From assembly GCA_029240105.1 (NCBI GenBank), contig JARBTR010000012.1, forward strand, positions 1 to 51,795: 51,795 bases of DNA, read 5' to 3'. The translations under genes were made by a program, and so were the position numbers. This stretch comes from Caryophanales bacterium (GTDB lineage: Bacteria; Bacillota; Bacilli; JARBTR01). The notes under the pieces are model-generated. The model had not been told where the DNA came from. It ran no database searches and saw nothing but the letters and a program-made list of their open reading frames with translations. This document shows positions 27,250 through 37,948 of the stretch, piece after piece. Every line of letters begins with the position of its first letter. Position 1 is the stretch's first letter.

Positions 27250-29207
27250 TTATTTCTTTATGTTACTTTTCATAACCACTTCATAGTCATAAGTAGCACT
27301 TCCACCAACCCCTGGATCAGGAGCATAAGTAACCATCATGACTACTTTAGAGTACTGAGAACTTTGTAACATATCACGTAAATCCACTTTATCGCTTTCA
27401 CTCATGTTTAAAAGGTCAGGGAATTTAATTACTTTGACTTGATTGTCTTTTCCAAATGCATTCCCTTTCTTGTATCCGATGAATGAAACTTGATAATTTA
27501 CATAATCCTTTGTTGCTTCCTGTAAACTCATGAAACCATCGGTTGATGTCATTGGATCGATTTGCTCACCATTCAACTGTAAATTTGATAAGTACCAACC
27601 AGCATCATTGTAACCCCAGTCAGTTAAATAACGGAAAGCTACAAGCACTTTTTGACCAGAATATTGCGATAGATTAAAGCTTTCTGTTACCCAGCCATTT
27701 GAGCTACCAGTAAAACCAGGAAGATTTTCTCTAATTTTTGGATAACCTTCATCAACAAGTGCATCAGTAGTATTCTCATTCGCTAAAGAAGTCCATGTTT
27801 TTCCACCGTCTGTTGACACTTGAACAACTCCGAAATCCCAATTTTCTTCAATCGTATAATTTGTATCAAAAGAAAGAATTGGATTTGTTTTACCAGTTAA
27901 ATCAAGCTCTTTAATTAAGAAATTATCTGCTTGATCCCCATTTTCTTATCTGGAGTAATTACTTTAAGATCGGTTCCCCACGCTGGTGCAAAAGTCTCTG
28001 AACCTACAGCAGCTTCTATATTAGGTGTAAGGTTGATACTTTCAAAATTATAGGTCTTACTATCCCCCTGATATTTACCATCCAACAGAACTGCCAATAT
28101 GAAATCTTGGTAAACAGCATTAAAGTCTCTGTCGCTACCCACTTCTTTTAGAACGGCATTAATACTATCTATACCTTGTAATTGGTTTTTAAATTCTGAT
28201 TGGATAAAACTTTGCCCAAATTGCTCATACAAATAAAGTTGGAATAAATAAGCAATTCCATAATCCCCTAAAATTTGTAGATCAGATTGATCCTCCCATA
28301 GTGTTAAGGAGTTCTTTAGATTTTCCATAATAAAGTTAATGTGTGAATCAGCATGACCGTATCCAACTAAGAACTGAGCAAAATCAGATAGTCCTTCATT
28401 TATGAAATTCTCCTCAGCAGAATCACTGTCATGATGCAATAAATGCTGAAACTCATGAGCGAAAGTTCCTTCATACATGAATGGTCTCTTTGCATTAGGA
28501 CCTGTACGATTTGTCCAGTCCAAACTGTCAATCGTCATGACATTTCGATCTGTAAAATCACTAATTGTTGATGAAAAATAACCAGCAATATAACTAGGGT
28601 AATTCGGATTATAGTAATTTTCATCTAATATATTATCTACAAGGATAACAACTCGACCTGATCCATCAGCATATAACTCAGGATCTACTAATGAATTCTC
28701 CCCTGTTCTCTCAGCAGGTGCACCAAAAAAAGCAACCTCTTGTTCATACATTTTTGTATCGAATTCATTTAAAAGATAATTAACTTGTGCATCTGTAACA
28801 TTGGCTACACCAGCATCATTTCTTGGATCCCCAGCAGGAAATTTAAGATTATTTGCAACCCAAATCTCTCCATATTTGCCTACGCCTTTTAGGGTAAAGT
28901 TTTTAAGGCTATATTTCCCAGTTAAATTATTGGAAACTACCCAAGGCTTAACAAGCCCTACATCACCGGAGGTTACAGATTTTGAGGCTTCAGATTGTTC
29001 ACCTTCTGATGAATTTTCGCCTTTAACACTAAATTCAACTTTGCCATTTTGAATGGCCTCTAGAGCAGGTTGTGACAGAAAACTAGAATCTGCTTCTTGC
29101 GCGATTGGATCTGGATTGTAACTAGCACTTTTTGCAATTGCTAAACTAGGCGCTACCATACTTCCTAACAGCATGATAGTAGATAAAATTGATAAAACTT
29201 TTTTCAT
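27250..29207 (-). pseudogene. Secreted zinc metalloprotease, frameshifted near 27940
   Basis: A signal peptide (MKKVLSILSTIMLLGSMVAP, then SLAIAKSA) leads into a peptidase domain whose HEFQH (residues 251-255) and Glu271 (INEGLSDF) form an HExxH...E zinc site as in gluzincin/M6-like peptidases. The first frame ends at 27915 after TPDKKMGIKQIIS. If one A is added to the AAAA run near 27941, the frame reads DKKNGDQADNFLIKELDLTG and continues to 27250 as a MAM or 'choice-of-anchor J' lectin-like domain (STDGGKTWTSL, DWGYNDAGWYLSN). The intact protein would be about 650 residues. The single-base loss is either a real mutation or a homopolymer sequencing error. GGGAGG precedes ATG 29207. Confidence 0.8.
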
Positions 29208-29392
29208 CTGTATCCTCCCTTTTTATTGTTTTAGGTAATAACGATAACAAAAAGAAGTCAGAATATTTTGTCATTTTGTACACATAATTTATGTTTTATA
29301 TCGTAAAAATTCTATAAATTTCGACAGATTGAAAACTACCGACCCTTACTGATAAAAAAATAGTGAAAAAATATTTCATTATATAATAGAGA

Positions 29393-29424
29393 AAGCGGTT
29401 AAAACCATTGGGTTTAAACCGCTT
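29393..29424 (-). terminator. Hairpin after the GGDEF-EAL gene
   Basis: AAGCGGTTTAAACC and GGTTTTAACCGCTT pair with one mismatch around a 4-base loop; the run after it is T-rich but broken. Confidence 0.65.
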
Positions 29425-29441
29425 CCAAACTAATCAAATAT

Positions 29442-32324
29442 CTATAAATATTGAAAAAAATCATCCTTAAGTAGGAGTTTGTCAATTTCATTTGGTGCTA
29501 ATGGTTTACTGAATATATATCCTTGGATGACATCGCAATTTAACCTTTTTAGCATTTTGAGCTGATCAAAGTCTTCCACTCCCTCAGCTACTACTTCTAC
29601 ACCCATTTCATGTGCCATCTTGATGATATAATCAACCATTGCTTCCTGTTTACCTTGCACACAAATATTATCAATAAATGACTTATCAATTTTTAGTGTA
29701 TCAATTGGAATCATCATCAAATAATTTAGGGAAGAGTAACCTGTACCAAAGTCATCAAGAGCCGTTCTTACACCAATCTCTCTTAATCGCTTAAGCACTT
29801 TTACATTTTTCTCCATATTTTTCATCAGCGTACTCTCTGTAATCTCTATTTCTACCATTTCTGGTGAGAGACCTGCTGATTTTATAATACTTTCTACTTT
29901 TTCAACGAAATCTCTTTGCTTTAATTGCAAAGCTGAAACATTGATGGATATTCTCTGATTTCCATATTCTTTATTTGTCCAATTTGCATTCTGTTCACAA
30001 GCAGTTCTCATGACCCATTCACCTATTGACGGAATCAGACCAGCTTTTTCAGCTACAGGTATAAATTCAATTGGAGAAACAAACCCAAGATTCTCTGTTT
30101 TTAACCTGATTAAGGCTTCGGTACCGATTATTCTGCCTGTTTTAAGATCTACCTGAGGTTGATAATGTAAGAAGAAATGTTCGTTTCTTAATGCATCTCG
30201 CAGCTCATTTTCAATCAACATATTACGTATTAATCCTCTAGACATTTCTTCATTATAAAATTTATATTTATTTTTCCCACTTTCCTTTGCTCTGTACATG
30301 GCAGTATCTGCATTTTTAAGTATACTTGCTGTATTATCCCCATTTTCTGGAAAAACGGAGATGCCAATACTTACAGTCATAAATACTTCTTTCCCATTTA
30401 AATCAAAGCTATCCTCAAGTAGCATTAGAATTTCGTCACAGAGCACCTTAAGTTCATCTTTATTTTTTAAATTTTTCTTTAGAATCAGGAACTCATCTCC
30501 CCCAAATCTGCATAGCATATCATCCAGTTCTAATACACTGGATAATCGTCCACTGATTTCTTGGAGAAGAACATCACCGACATCATGTCCAAGAGAATCA
30601 TTTACTATTTTAAAATTATCCAGATCTAAGAAAAGAACTGCTCCATTAGTGCGATTTACCTCGCATTTTTGTATTTCCTTTTGGAGTTCTGTAAAAAAGA
30701 CTGTTCTATTAGGAAGATTTGTTAACGTATCAAAAAATGCAAGTTTCTGAATTCTTTCTTCTGTAATTTTATTATCTGATATATCCGTTAGTGCGCCTGC
30801 AAGCTTTATTGGATTACCTGAATTATCATAAAGTACATTTCCTCTATTCAAAATCCATTTGATTTCGCCATTTCCTGTTTTCACTTTTAACTCAGTACTA
30901 AAATTTGATGTTCGTAGATTTATATGATTTTTAATATCCTCAAAAACCAATTGACGGTACTCAGGTAAAATAATGTTTTTCAGAAACTTTCGTAAATGAA
31001 CATCTTCCAGCTGATATCCAATTACCTCAACCCACTTTTCTGATGCAAATAACTTATGAGTCTTTAAATCAATTTCCCAGATGACATCATTAATTCCATT
31101 AAGGGCTTGCTTGTACCTTTCTTCACTTTGCGTTAATTTTCTCTGACTTGCTATTAACTCATCATTTTGTGCAATAATTTCCTCTTGCTGAGCAGACAGT
31201 TCTTCATTTAGCTGTGCAAGATCCTGATAGCTCGAACCTAATTTTTTAATCATATGATTAAAGTTTGACGATAACTGTCCCAGTTCATTTTTGGACTTAT
31301 AATCACAGACAGATGTTAATTCACCCTCTGAGGCACGATTCATTGATTCAGTAAGCTTACTGATGGGCATAGTAATCGATCTTGAAGCAAGTACACTTAA
31401 CACAGTAGAAATAATGATCATCAGAATAGTAATTCCAATGATGATATATAGCACGAATTTAGCAGGAGCAAAAACTTCTTCAATATTCTGAGCAACCACT
31501 AATACCCACTTCAATTCAGGGATATAACTATATCCCATGTATTTACTTTGATTATTATAGGTATACGAATCCATTCCCATTTTGCTTTTATCATCTCTGG
31601 TTAAGTTCTTAAAAATCTCTTGAATTTTTTTATTATTAGGGACATTTCCAATTTCCCCTTTTTTCGGGTGGGCGATTACCCTTCCTTCCTTATCAATAAT
31701 ATAGGCATATCCTGTCTCACCAATTTTGATTGTAGAAGTAAATCTCACAAAAAATTCTGTATAAAATTCAAAACAAAATACGCCTATTATTCTTCCAGAT
31801 TCATCTTTTACTGGTGCTGCCAAAACGACCATTGGCTGTCCATCTACTTTGGAATGTAAGACTTCACTAATATTCGATTTTCCCTTCATGCCATTTTTGA
31901 AGTAACTTCGATCACTTAATGACATTCCTTTAAGTTCATTATTGTTGTCTATGGTTATATTTCCGTTCGAATCGATTACGAAAGAACGTCTTAGATATCC
32001 AACTTCCTTTACTCTTCTGTTAAGTTCACTAGCCAATTTCGATGCTTCTTTATCTCTAAGTTCCTTGGTGTCATTCTCTTTCAATCTATTATTTAAAAAT
32101 TGAATAACACTATCTCTTTTCGCAGCAAGTTCCACTTCAGTTCTTTGCTCCCTTATAAGAGAATTCAGAACATCACTTTCAAGCTTTGTTGTCTCCATAA
32201 TATGATTTTTACTGCTTTTTACTAGTGAATCAGAAGAAAAATGATACACTATAAAACTCAGAAAAATCAGTGGTAACGCACAAAGCACAATAAACATCAA
32301 AGGTAGTTTTCTTTTAATAAGCAT
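29442..32324 (-). CDS. Membrane c-di-GMP signalling protein: dCache-HAMP-PAS-GGDEF-EAL
   Basis: The 960-residue protein has TM1 (about 8-26), an extracellular double-Cache sensor (SVIQFLNNRLKEND, DQPMVVLAAPVKDESG-like region, GETGYAYIIDKEGRVIAHPK), TM2 (about 285-308), HAMP, a coiled coil, a PAS domain (ALNGINDVIWEIDLKT) with PAC, GGDEF (RFGGDEFLIL near residue 608) and EAL. EAL keeps its catalytic residues (TEALIRLK, EITESTLMKN, LDDFGTGYSSLNYL, DTLKIDKSFI, VVAEGVE). Before GGDEF the I-site position reads ELDD, so the R-x-x-D site is lost. It may both make and degrade c-di-GMP; the net activity is not predictable. Single gene, no close operon partner. Confidence 0.92.
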   Translation of the reverse strand: MLIKRKLPLMFIVLCALPLIFLSFIVYHFSSDSLVKSSKNHIMETTKLESDVLNSLIREQRTEVELAAKRDSVIQFLNNRLKENDTKELRDKEASKLASELNRRVKEVGYLRRSFVIDSNGNITIDNNNELKGMSLSDRSYFKNGMKGKSNISEVLHSKVDGQPMVVLAAPVKDESGRIIGVFCFEFYTEFFVRFTSTIKIGETGYAYIIDKEGRVIAHPKKGEIGNVPNNKKIQEIFKNLTRDDKSKMGMDSYTYNNQSKYMGYSYIPELKWVLVVAQNIEEVFAPAKFVLYIIIGITILMIIISTVLSVLASRSITMPISKLTESMNRASEGELTSVCDYKSKNELGQLSSNFNHMIKKLGSSYQDLAQLNEELSAQQEEIIAQNDELIASQRKLTQSEERYKQALNGINDVIWEIDLKTHKLFASEKWVEVIGYQLEDVHLRKFLKNIILPEYRQLVFEDIKNHINLRTSNFSTELKVKTGNGEIKWILNRGNVLYDNSGNPIKLAGALTDISDNKITEERIQKLAFFDTLTNLPNRTVFFTELQKEIQKCEVNRTNGAVLFLDLDNFKIVNDSLGHDVGDVLLQEISGRLSSVLELDDMLCRFGGDEFLILKKNLKNKDELKVLCDEILMLLEDSFDLNGKEVFMTVSIGISVFPENGDNTASILKNADTAMYRAKESGKNKYKFYNEEMSRGLIRNMLIENELRDALRNEHFFLHYQPQVDLKTGRIIGTEALIRLKTENLGFVSPIEFIPVAEKAGLIPSIGEWVMRTACEQNANWTNKEYGNQRISINVSALQLKQRDFVEKVESIIKSAGLSPEMVEIEITESTLMKNMEKNVKVLKRLREIGVRTALDDFGTGYSSLNYLMMIPIDTLKIDKSFIDNICVQGKQEAMVDYIIKMAHEMGVEVVAEGVEDFDQLKMLKRLNCDVIQGYIFSKPLAPNEIDKLLLKDDFFQYL

Positions 32325-32544
32325 CGTGGCCCGCCCCCAAAAGACTATTCATCTTGCACAATTAATTATGTATCTATTAAAGAATCATTATAAGGATTTG
32401 TAATTTAAGCTAGTATATAACAACATTATACAATAAGTGACAAATTTTTTAACTATTTCGACATTTTACTAGAGTACTTTATTTTTCGACAGTATGAAAT
32501 GGGTATACATTTTAGTAATGCTTACAATTATTTGTGATCAAAGT
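32325..32544. other. Gene-free AT-rich gap
   Basis: Between the GGDEF-EAL start and the terminator at 32545 no open frame with a ribosome site was found. A plus-strand frame over 32494-32715 lacks a ribosome site and runs through that terminator. Confidence 0.5.
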
Positions 32545-32573
32545 AAAAACTCCACCGGAAGTATCCTGTGGAG
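32545..32573 (-). terminator. Terminator after the four-TM protein gene
   Basis: CTCCACAGGA and TCCGGTGGAG pair with one mismatch, followed by TTTTT on the minus strand. Confidence 0.75.
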
Positions 32574-32664
32574 AGATTTACTGAAATTGAACACCTTTAA
32601 ATTTGGCTGTTTTCGCAAAAATTGTTGCTCTAAACAAGTAAACTTAACTATTACCCACTTTAAT

Positions 32665-33096
32665 TTACAATTGCTGTTTCTTGAAAAAAAACTTAATAAT
32701 TATATAGCAAGATAAAAGCACCAACGCCACAACCCAAAGATAGTATCCCAAGTCACGAGTAAGTATTTGAGAAGGATAGGCTTCATTTTGCCAATATTCT
32801 GTGATTAAAAATGTTTTAGCTACCAGACAAAGTGTCAGAATGGCAAAAATCAAGTTGCTAATACTTCGCTTTTGATATCGGAAAGAAAGTATGATAAAAG
32901 TGATGTTGGCATACCAGCAATACCACTCTTTAATATCATTAGCCATAAGAGTGTCAAACCATCCGAATAAAAATAAACTATATCCCCAAATCTTTTCCCC
33001 ATCTACAAAAGTATAAGTTGGAAGTAAAAGTGATAAAAGAAATAGTAACCATATCACCTTTAATATGATTGTGTTTTTCTTGAAAAATTTAGACAT
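32665..33096 (-). CDS. Four-TM membrane protein of unknown function
   Basis: The 143-residue product has four hydrophobic helices (VIWLLFLLSLLLPTYTFV; ANITFIILSFRY; NLIFAILTLCLVAKTFLI; YYLWVVALVLLSCYIIIKFF) and a basic C-terminus FFFKKQQL. AAGGAGAAATTTCT precedes ATG 33096. No family was recognised. It follows a membrane-anchored unknown protein gene (33242-34300) on the same strand after 145 bp. Confidence 0.65.
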   Translation of the reverse strand: MSKFFKKNTIILKVIWLLFLLSLLLPTYTFVDGEKIWGYSLFLFGWFDTLMANDIKEWYCWYANITFIILSFRYQKRSISNLIFAILTLCLVAKTFLITEYWQNEAYPSQILTRDLGYYLWVVALVLLSCYIIIKFFFKKQQL

Positions 33097-33241
33097 AGAA
33101 ATTTCTCCTTGTTTGAACTCCCTTATGAAAACACTTTAGATTTATACATTAAATCAGAAGCTCTAATCTTAAGAGCAACAATATATGAGAAAACACCCTT
33201 TATTTTTCAGATTGATAGACGTGAGATTACAGTAAATAATG

Positions 33242-34300
33242 CTATTCTTTTTCTAGTTCATTTTGAATATATTTCGTACCTTCTTTTGTCATTTTATTAC
33301 TTTTATCAAATATTTTATTGAAATAGAAGTTGAATTCACTTTCTACATGGTTAGGTGCATTAATTTGAAGAAAATTTACTGGGGCTTCGAATCCGCTCAG
33401 ATAATTTATTAAATCCGTTACCTCTTTTTCTCCATATGGCCCTTCAACACAAATATCTACCCCTTGAGGATTTCCTAAATTATTAACAATAGGTTTGTCC
33501 TTAAATTGGCGATACCCTCGTTTAACGAGTTCTTCTACTAGGTTAGCTCTTGCATTTGGATGTTCAGCATTCCATTCCCTTTCAATACGAACCTTTACTG
33601 TTAATGAAGTTGCTATAATCGTGTTAACAAACTCCTCATATGTCTTAGGGATTTTAGTTATAGATTGATTAAAGCCATCCTTCCTATTACTCAGGTAGAT
33701 TGTGTCTCCATTTCCAACTGAGGTTGCATAGATCCCATCATATTGAAAGTTGTTCTTTTCCGCAAATTTTATATAGATATTGAAAGCATCCCAAATATTT
33801 TTAATTGAATTGTCGTCTAATTTTATAAAATTTGAATTTGCTACTTTAAGTGTTACACCTTCTCTTTGGACGTTTCCCGAAAGCTCTGGTTCATATATAA
33901 AACCAGTGAGTTCTACTCCTTTGTCTTTCAGTTGGTCACCGTGTTCCTTTTTAAATAATTTTACTAATTTTTTTATTTTAATAGTCTCTTTATATGTATC
34001 TCTTTGGAGATGGAATTTATACAAACCATCATCGACTATATAGAATTCTACTCCCTTGTTACTTCCACTGAGAATTTTCACTTTATTCACTAGTTTGCTT
34101 GCATCTAACATGTTTCTTGAACCAGGCTCAGAAACTATTTCCCATTTAAAAGAATAGTTAGAATTTAAGTAGTCTTCAACTGTCTTATACCCGTCAAAAA
34201 ATGCACTATATATTTTTATAAATGCATAAATTACAAAGATAATCCCTAATAAAACAATCAATAAGTTCTTTTTTTTACTTACAAAAGATTGATCCCCCAA
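33242..34300 (-). CDS. Membrane-anchored protein of unknown function
   Basis: The 352-residue product has one N-terminal TM helix (NLLIVLLGIIFVIYAFIKIY) after a basic stretch and a hydrophilic body probably outside the cell. The body seems to have two parts; the second contains EREWNAEHPNARANLVEELV and PQGVDICVEGPYGEKEVTDL. The start is TTG 34300 with AGGGAG nine bases upstream. No catalytic motif or known family was recognised. Confidence 0.65.
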   Translation of the reverse strand: MGDQSFVSKKKNLLIVLLGIIFVIYAFIKIYSAFFDGYKTVEDYLNSNYSFKWEIVSEPGSRNMLDASKLVNKVKILSGSNKGVEFYIVDDGLYKFHLQRDTYKETIKIKKLVKLFKKEHGDQLKDKGVELTGFIYEPELSGNVQREGVTLKVANSNFIKLDDNSIKNIWDAFNIYIKFAEKNNFQYDGIYATSVGNGDTIYLSNRKDGFNQSITKIPKTYEEFVNTIIATSLTVKVRIEREWNAEHPNARANLVEELVKRGYRQFKDKPIVNNLGNPQGVDICVEGPYGEKEVTDLINYLSGFEAPVNFLQINAPNHVESEFNFYFNKIFDKSNKMTKEGTKYIQNELEKE

Positions 34301-34437
34301 TTTAATTGCTCCCTTGATTATGTATTCTTTTTTCTATAACCAATGATAAAATTACCTAAAATTACTACTTCTTTTATAATACAGTTATATTTGGCATTAT
34401 CCTATTAATACAAGAAAATTATTCCAATTTCATAATA

Positions 34438-34472
34438 ACAAAAAAACTACTTTAGTATAGTCCAAAGTAGTT
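34438..34472 (-). terminator. Terminator at the end of the ptb-iorAB-buk operon
   Basis: AACTACTTT and AAAGTAGTT are perfect arms followed by seven T on the minus strand. Confidence 0.88.
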
Positions 34473-34497
34473 AAATGCTGTTACAAACTATTGATCC

Positions 34498-35565
34498 CTA
34501 TTCCTTATACTCTCGCGCTACTTCTTCTCCACTTAATACTCTGAGAACTCCCCGGGCGAGTGATTCCATCTCGTTTTCACCTGGAATGATTTCTACTGGG
34601 GCGATGAATGCCACTCGTTTTCGAATCCATGATGTCAAGGTATCTGAGTAAGCAATTCCACCTGTAAGAACGATAGCATCAATCTTTCCATCGACTACAG
34701 TTGCAAGTTCGCCTATACCCTTAGCAACTTGATAGGCCATTGCTTCGTAAACCAATTTGGCATACTCATCTCCGTCATCTATTCGTCTTTCAATCTCACG
34801 TGCGTCTGTTGTTCCGAGATAGGCTTTAAGTCCACCATTTCCCCTGAGCTTCTTATTCACTTCTCTTTCATTGAATTTTCCAGAATAGCATAGGTCAATT
34901 AGTAACTGGCACGGAACTCTTCCTGCTCTTTCAGGAGAAAAAGGTCCTTCATCGTCTGAAACGATATCCACCATGCGTCCTTTTTCATGTAGACTGATGG
35001 AAATACCTCCGCCTAAGTGAGCAACGATCAGATTCATTTCTGAATAACTCTTTCCAACCTTATCTGCAACCTTCATGGCCATTGCTCGCGAATTCAGGGC
35101 ATGAACTGCACTTCTTCTTGGCAAATCTGGCATGCCCGATATTCTTGCCAGTTCATGCAACTCATCCACACAGACTGAATCATAGATATACGCTATTTTT
35201 CCAATTGAACTTGCAATCTCGTATGCAATAAGTGCTCCAAGATTCGATGCATGCTCAATTATGGGGTTGTTTTTCAAACGATCAATCATTTTGTCATTTA
35301 CGATGTATGCCCCTGACTTCACAGGTGGAAGCAAGCCGCCTCGTCCCACGACAGCACACAAGTTCTCTACATTGAACCCATTCTCTTGTAGGAGTTGGAG
35401 CACAGCTTCTTTTCTCATTTCAAATTGATCTTGAATTCGGCTGTATTTCTCCAATTCATCTTCTGAGTGACTCAATGTCTTACAGAATATTTCTTTATCG
35501 TTTTCGTAAACAGCAATTTTGGTTGAAGTTGAACCCGGATTGATTGCTAAAATCTGAACATTCAT
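34498..35565 (-). CDS. buk: Butyrate kinase (short-chain acyl-phosphate kinase)
   Basis: The 355-residue protein belongs to the ASKHA acetate/butyrate kinase family: ILAINPGSTSTKIAVYEND is the phosphate-1 motif, VGRGGLLPPVKSGAYIVND the Buk-specific segment, IVAHLGGGISISLHEKGRMV the phosphate-2 motif and IVLTGGIAYSD the adenosine motif. It converts acyl-phosphate and ADP into a carboxylic acid and ATP. It is the last gene of a tight cluster with ptb, iorA and iorB (31 bp after iorB), so its acyl-phosphate most likely comes from a 2-oxoacid decarboxylated by IorAB and not from butyrate. Confidence 0.93.
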   Translation of the reverse strand: MNVQILAINPGSTSTKIAVYENDKEIFCKTLSHSEDELEKYSRIQDQFEMRKEAVLQLLQENGFNVENLCAVVGRGGLLPPVKSGAYIVNDKMIDRLKNNPIIEHASNLGALIAYEIASSIGKIAYIYDSVCVDELHELARISGMPDLPRRSAVHALNSRAMAMKVADKVGKSYSEMNLIVAHLGGGISISLHEKGRMVDIVSDDEGPFSPERAGRVPCQLLIDLCYSGKFNEREVNKKLRGNGGLKAYLGTTDAREIERRIDDGDEYAKLVYEAMAYQVAKGIGELATVVDGKIDAIVLTGGIAYSDTLTSWIRKRVAFIAPVEIIPGENEMESLARGVLRVLSGEEVAREYKE

Positions 35566-35596
35566 TTCTTTTCCCTCTTTTAGTAATCTTCGATAA

Positions 35597-36166
35597 CTAT
35601 ACCAAATTCATTCCCGCATTCAGTGCACGCCAATTCAACTCAACAAATTGAGGCTTCACATTCTCTCGAATAATGGCCTCCCAATTTATTTCAGTCAGTC
35701 CCATGGATTTTATGATTACGCCGAGAATGATGACATTCATCACCTTGAAATTTCCTAATTCTGTAGCTATCCTAGCCGCATCTATGACTGTCGTATCCAC
35801 TTTACTTGAAAGCTCTTCTAAAATTCCCGCGGGATAATCGACTCTGCCGGAAAGGATCGGCATCGAATTGATTTCATAATTATTTACGACTACTTTCCCA
35901 GTAGGTTTGAGATATTTCAGCCATCTAAGTGCCTCCATTTTCTCAAAAGAAACCAATATGTCCGCTCCACCAATTTCAATGACGGGGGATTCTACCCGGT
36001 TACCATATCGAATCTGAGAGGATACAGAACCTCCCCTTTGAGACATGCCATGAATTTCACTCATTTTCACGTCGTAGCCGGCTTCCATTAGACCTGTTGT
36101 GAGCAATTTGCTGGCTAAAATCGTACCTTGTCCACCAACGCCTACTAAAAGAATACTCTTTGTCAT
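35597..36166 (-). CDS. iorB: Indolepyruvate (2-oxoacid) ferredoxin oxidoreductase, beta subunit
   Basis: The 189-residue protein is the gamma/E1-type domain of 2-oxoacid:ferredoxin oxidoreductases: SILLVGVGGQGTILASKLLT, VKMSEIHGMSQRGGSVSSQI and RYGNRVESPVIEIGGADILV are its conserved core. It pairs with IorA, encoded immediately upstream with no gap (stop TAA then ATG), implying coupled synthesis in a 1:1 complex. Together they decarboxylate aryl- or other 2-oxoacids to acyl-CoA and reduce ferredoxin. Confidence 0.93.
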   Translation of the reverse strand: MTKSILLVGVGGQGTILASKLLTTGLMEAGYDVKMSEIHGMSQRGGSVSSQIRYGNRVESPVIEIGGADILVSFEKMEALRWLKYLKPTGKVVVNNYEINSMPILSGRVDYPAGILEELSSKVDTTVIDAARIATELGNFKVMNVIILGVIIKSMGLTEINWEAIIRENVKPQFVELNWRALNAGMNLV

Positions 36167-37948
36167 TTACACGCCCACCTTTACAATCGCATCCAATTTA
36201 CACACCTGTAGGCATACTTCACAACCCACACAGCTATTTACATCAATGGACACTTTCTTATTTGCTTTATCTAAAAATAAAGCAGGGCACCCTGTTCGAA
36301 TACACGCACGACAACCCGTACATTTCTCCTCTAACACAGTACATTTATTTTTGAACACTTCCTTGAATTCATTCTTATCTTCGGTAGAAAGTGTTTTTAA
36401 CACACATGGCCATCGTGTAATAATGACAGATGCTTCATCAAGACTTAATGCCCAATCCAGTGCATGCTGAACAGCCGTTATGTCATTCGGATTAATTACC
36501 ATAACATGTTCAAAGCCAAGCGCTCTAACCAGTTTTTCCAAATTGATTTCCTTCGTCTTTTTACCTTGAAGCGTATATCCAGATGCAGGGTTTTCTTGGT
36601 GTCCCGTCATACCCGTGATTCGATTGTCCAAGATGACATTGACAGTCTTACTGCCGTTATACACGACATCCAATAGTGAATTCATGCCACTATGCAGAAA
36701 AGTAGAATCGCCCAGGATCGATACGACCCTCTTGTTCGAATTCTCCACCATATCAAACACCTGTTGTGCACCGTGTCCGCTACTCATGCTCGCGCCCATG
36801 CAGACGCACCAATCACCTACTTTATAGGGGTCAGCAAAACCAAGCGAATAGCAGCCAATATCACTAGCTACGACGATATTTTTTCTATTTTTTAATCCCA
36901 CAAAAAAGCCTCTATGAGGACACCCAGCACAAAGGATTGGTGGTCTTGGTACAACTTTACTTGCTTCAGTCTCAACATGATCAAAGGTTTTTCCGTAAAT
37001 GGCTTTTCTGATTGTATCGGGTGTCATTTCACCTGTGTTTGGAAAAAGATTTTTCCCAAAACAATCGAATCCTAATATTCGTACCACTTCTTCTATATAG
37101 GGATCAACTTCTTCTATAACATAAACCTTTTCTACTTTTGAGCAAAATTCTCTGATTTTTTCATCTGGAAGGGGGTTTGTAAAACCAAGTTTTAAATACG
37201 AAACCGTGTCGCCAAACACTTCTTTTGCATATTTGTAGCAAGCCCCAGATGCGATTACACCAACTTGACAATCATTCCATTCGAAGAAATTTAATTCAGT
37301 TTGGTTTGAAAAATCCTTAAGCAGAACTTGTCTTTCCTCTACCCTTGCTCTCATTCCACCGACAAACGCTGGTATTGGAAATTTGTCTAAGCTTTTTGTA
37401 TATTCCATTATCCCAACCTCGTCTCTTTCTCCACACTCTACTATACTCTTAGAATGGCAAACTCTCGTTGTCATTCGAAGTAAAACAGGCGTATTGTACT
37501 TCTCGCTGATGGAGAAAGCCGACTTCATCATATCCTTTGACTCTTGACTGTCTGAGGGTTCAAGCATCGGGATTTTTGCAAACTTCGCATAATTCCGATT
37601 GTCCTGCTCATTTTGGGAAGAATGGTAACCCGGTTCGTCCGCTGAAATCAGCACCATGCCCCCATTTACTCCCGTATAAGAGAACGTGAACAACGGGTCA
37701 GCCGCAACATTAACCCCGACATGTTTCATTGCTGCAAACGTTCGTGCACCTGCAAATGACGCCCCAATGACTGCCTCAATTGCTACTTTTTCATTTGGCG
37801 CCCATTCAGCTAAGATGTCATCAACATACAAAGCTGTTGTTTCAAGTATTTCTGTACTCGGTGTTCCTGGATAGGCGGATGCATATTTTACCCCGGCCTC
37901 CCATGCACCACGTGCAATCGCTTCATTTCCAGTAAGTAATTTTCTCAT
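36167..37948 (-). CDS. iorA: Indolepyruvate (2-oxoacid) ferredoxin oxidoreductase, alpha subunit
   Basis: At 593 residues it has the IorA layout: pyrimidine-binding domain (LLTGNEAIARGAWEAGVKYA, YPGTPSTEI), a middle domain, the TPP pyrophosphate-binding domain (GCPHRGFFVGLKN, SILGDSTFLHSGMNSLLDVV, DNRITGMTGHQENP), and a C-terminal two-[4Fe-4S] ferredoxin domain (CTGCRACIRTGCPA and CVGCEVCLQVCKLDAI). The first cluster motif is CxxCxxCx4C-like with a one-residue longer last spacing, as in many IorA. Known enzymes act on indolepyruvate, phenylpyruvate and 4-hydroxyphenylpyruvate. Ribosome site AGGGGGAG, start ATG 37948. Confidence 0.93.
   Translation of the reverse strand: MRKLLTGNEAIARGAWEAGVKYASAYPGTPSTEILETTALYVDDILAEWAPNEKVAIEAVIGASFAGARTFAAMKHVGVNVAADPLFTFSYTGVNGGMVLISADEPGYHSSQNEQDNRNYAKFAKIPMLEPSDSQESKDMMKSAFSISEKYNTPVLLRMTTRVCHSKSIVECGERDEVGIMEYTKSLDKFPIPAFVGGMRARVEERQVLLKDFSNQTELNFFEWNDCQVGVIASGACYKYAKEVFGDTVSYLKLGFTNPLPDEKIREFCSKVEKVYVIEEVDPYIEEVVRILGFDCFGKNLFPNTGEMTPDTIRKAIYGKTFDHVETEASKVVPRPPILCAGCPHRGFFVGLKNRKNIVVASDIGCYSLGFADPYKVGDWCVCMGASMSSGHGAQQVFDMVENSNKRVVSILGDSTFLHSGMNSLLDVVYNGSKTVNVILDNRITGMTGHQENPASGYTLQGKKTKEINLEKLVRALGFEHVMVINPNDITAVQHALDWALSLDEASVIITRWPCVLKTLSTEDKNEFKEVFKNKCTVLEEKCTGCRACIRTGCPALFLDKANKKVSIDVNSCVGCEVCLQVCKLDAIVKVGV

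Noticed and set aside
33109..33321. 70-codon plus-strand frame
   Set aside because: It lacks a ribosome site and overlaps the end of the anchored protein gene on the other strand.
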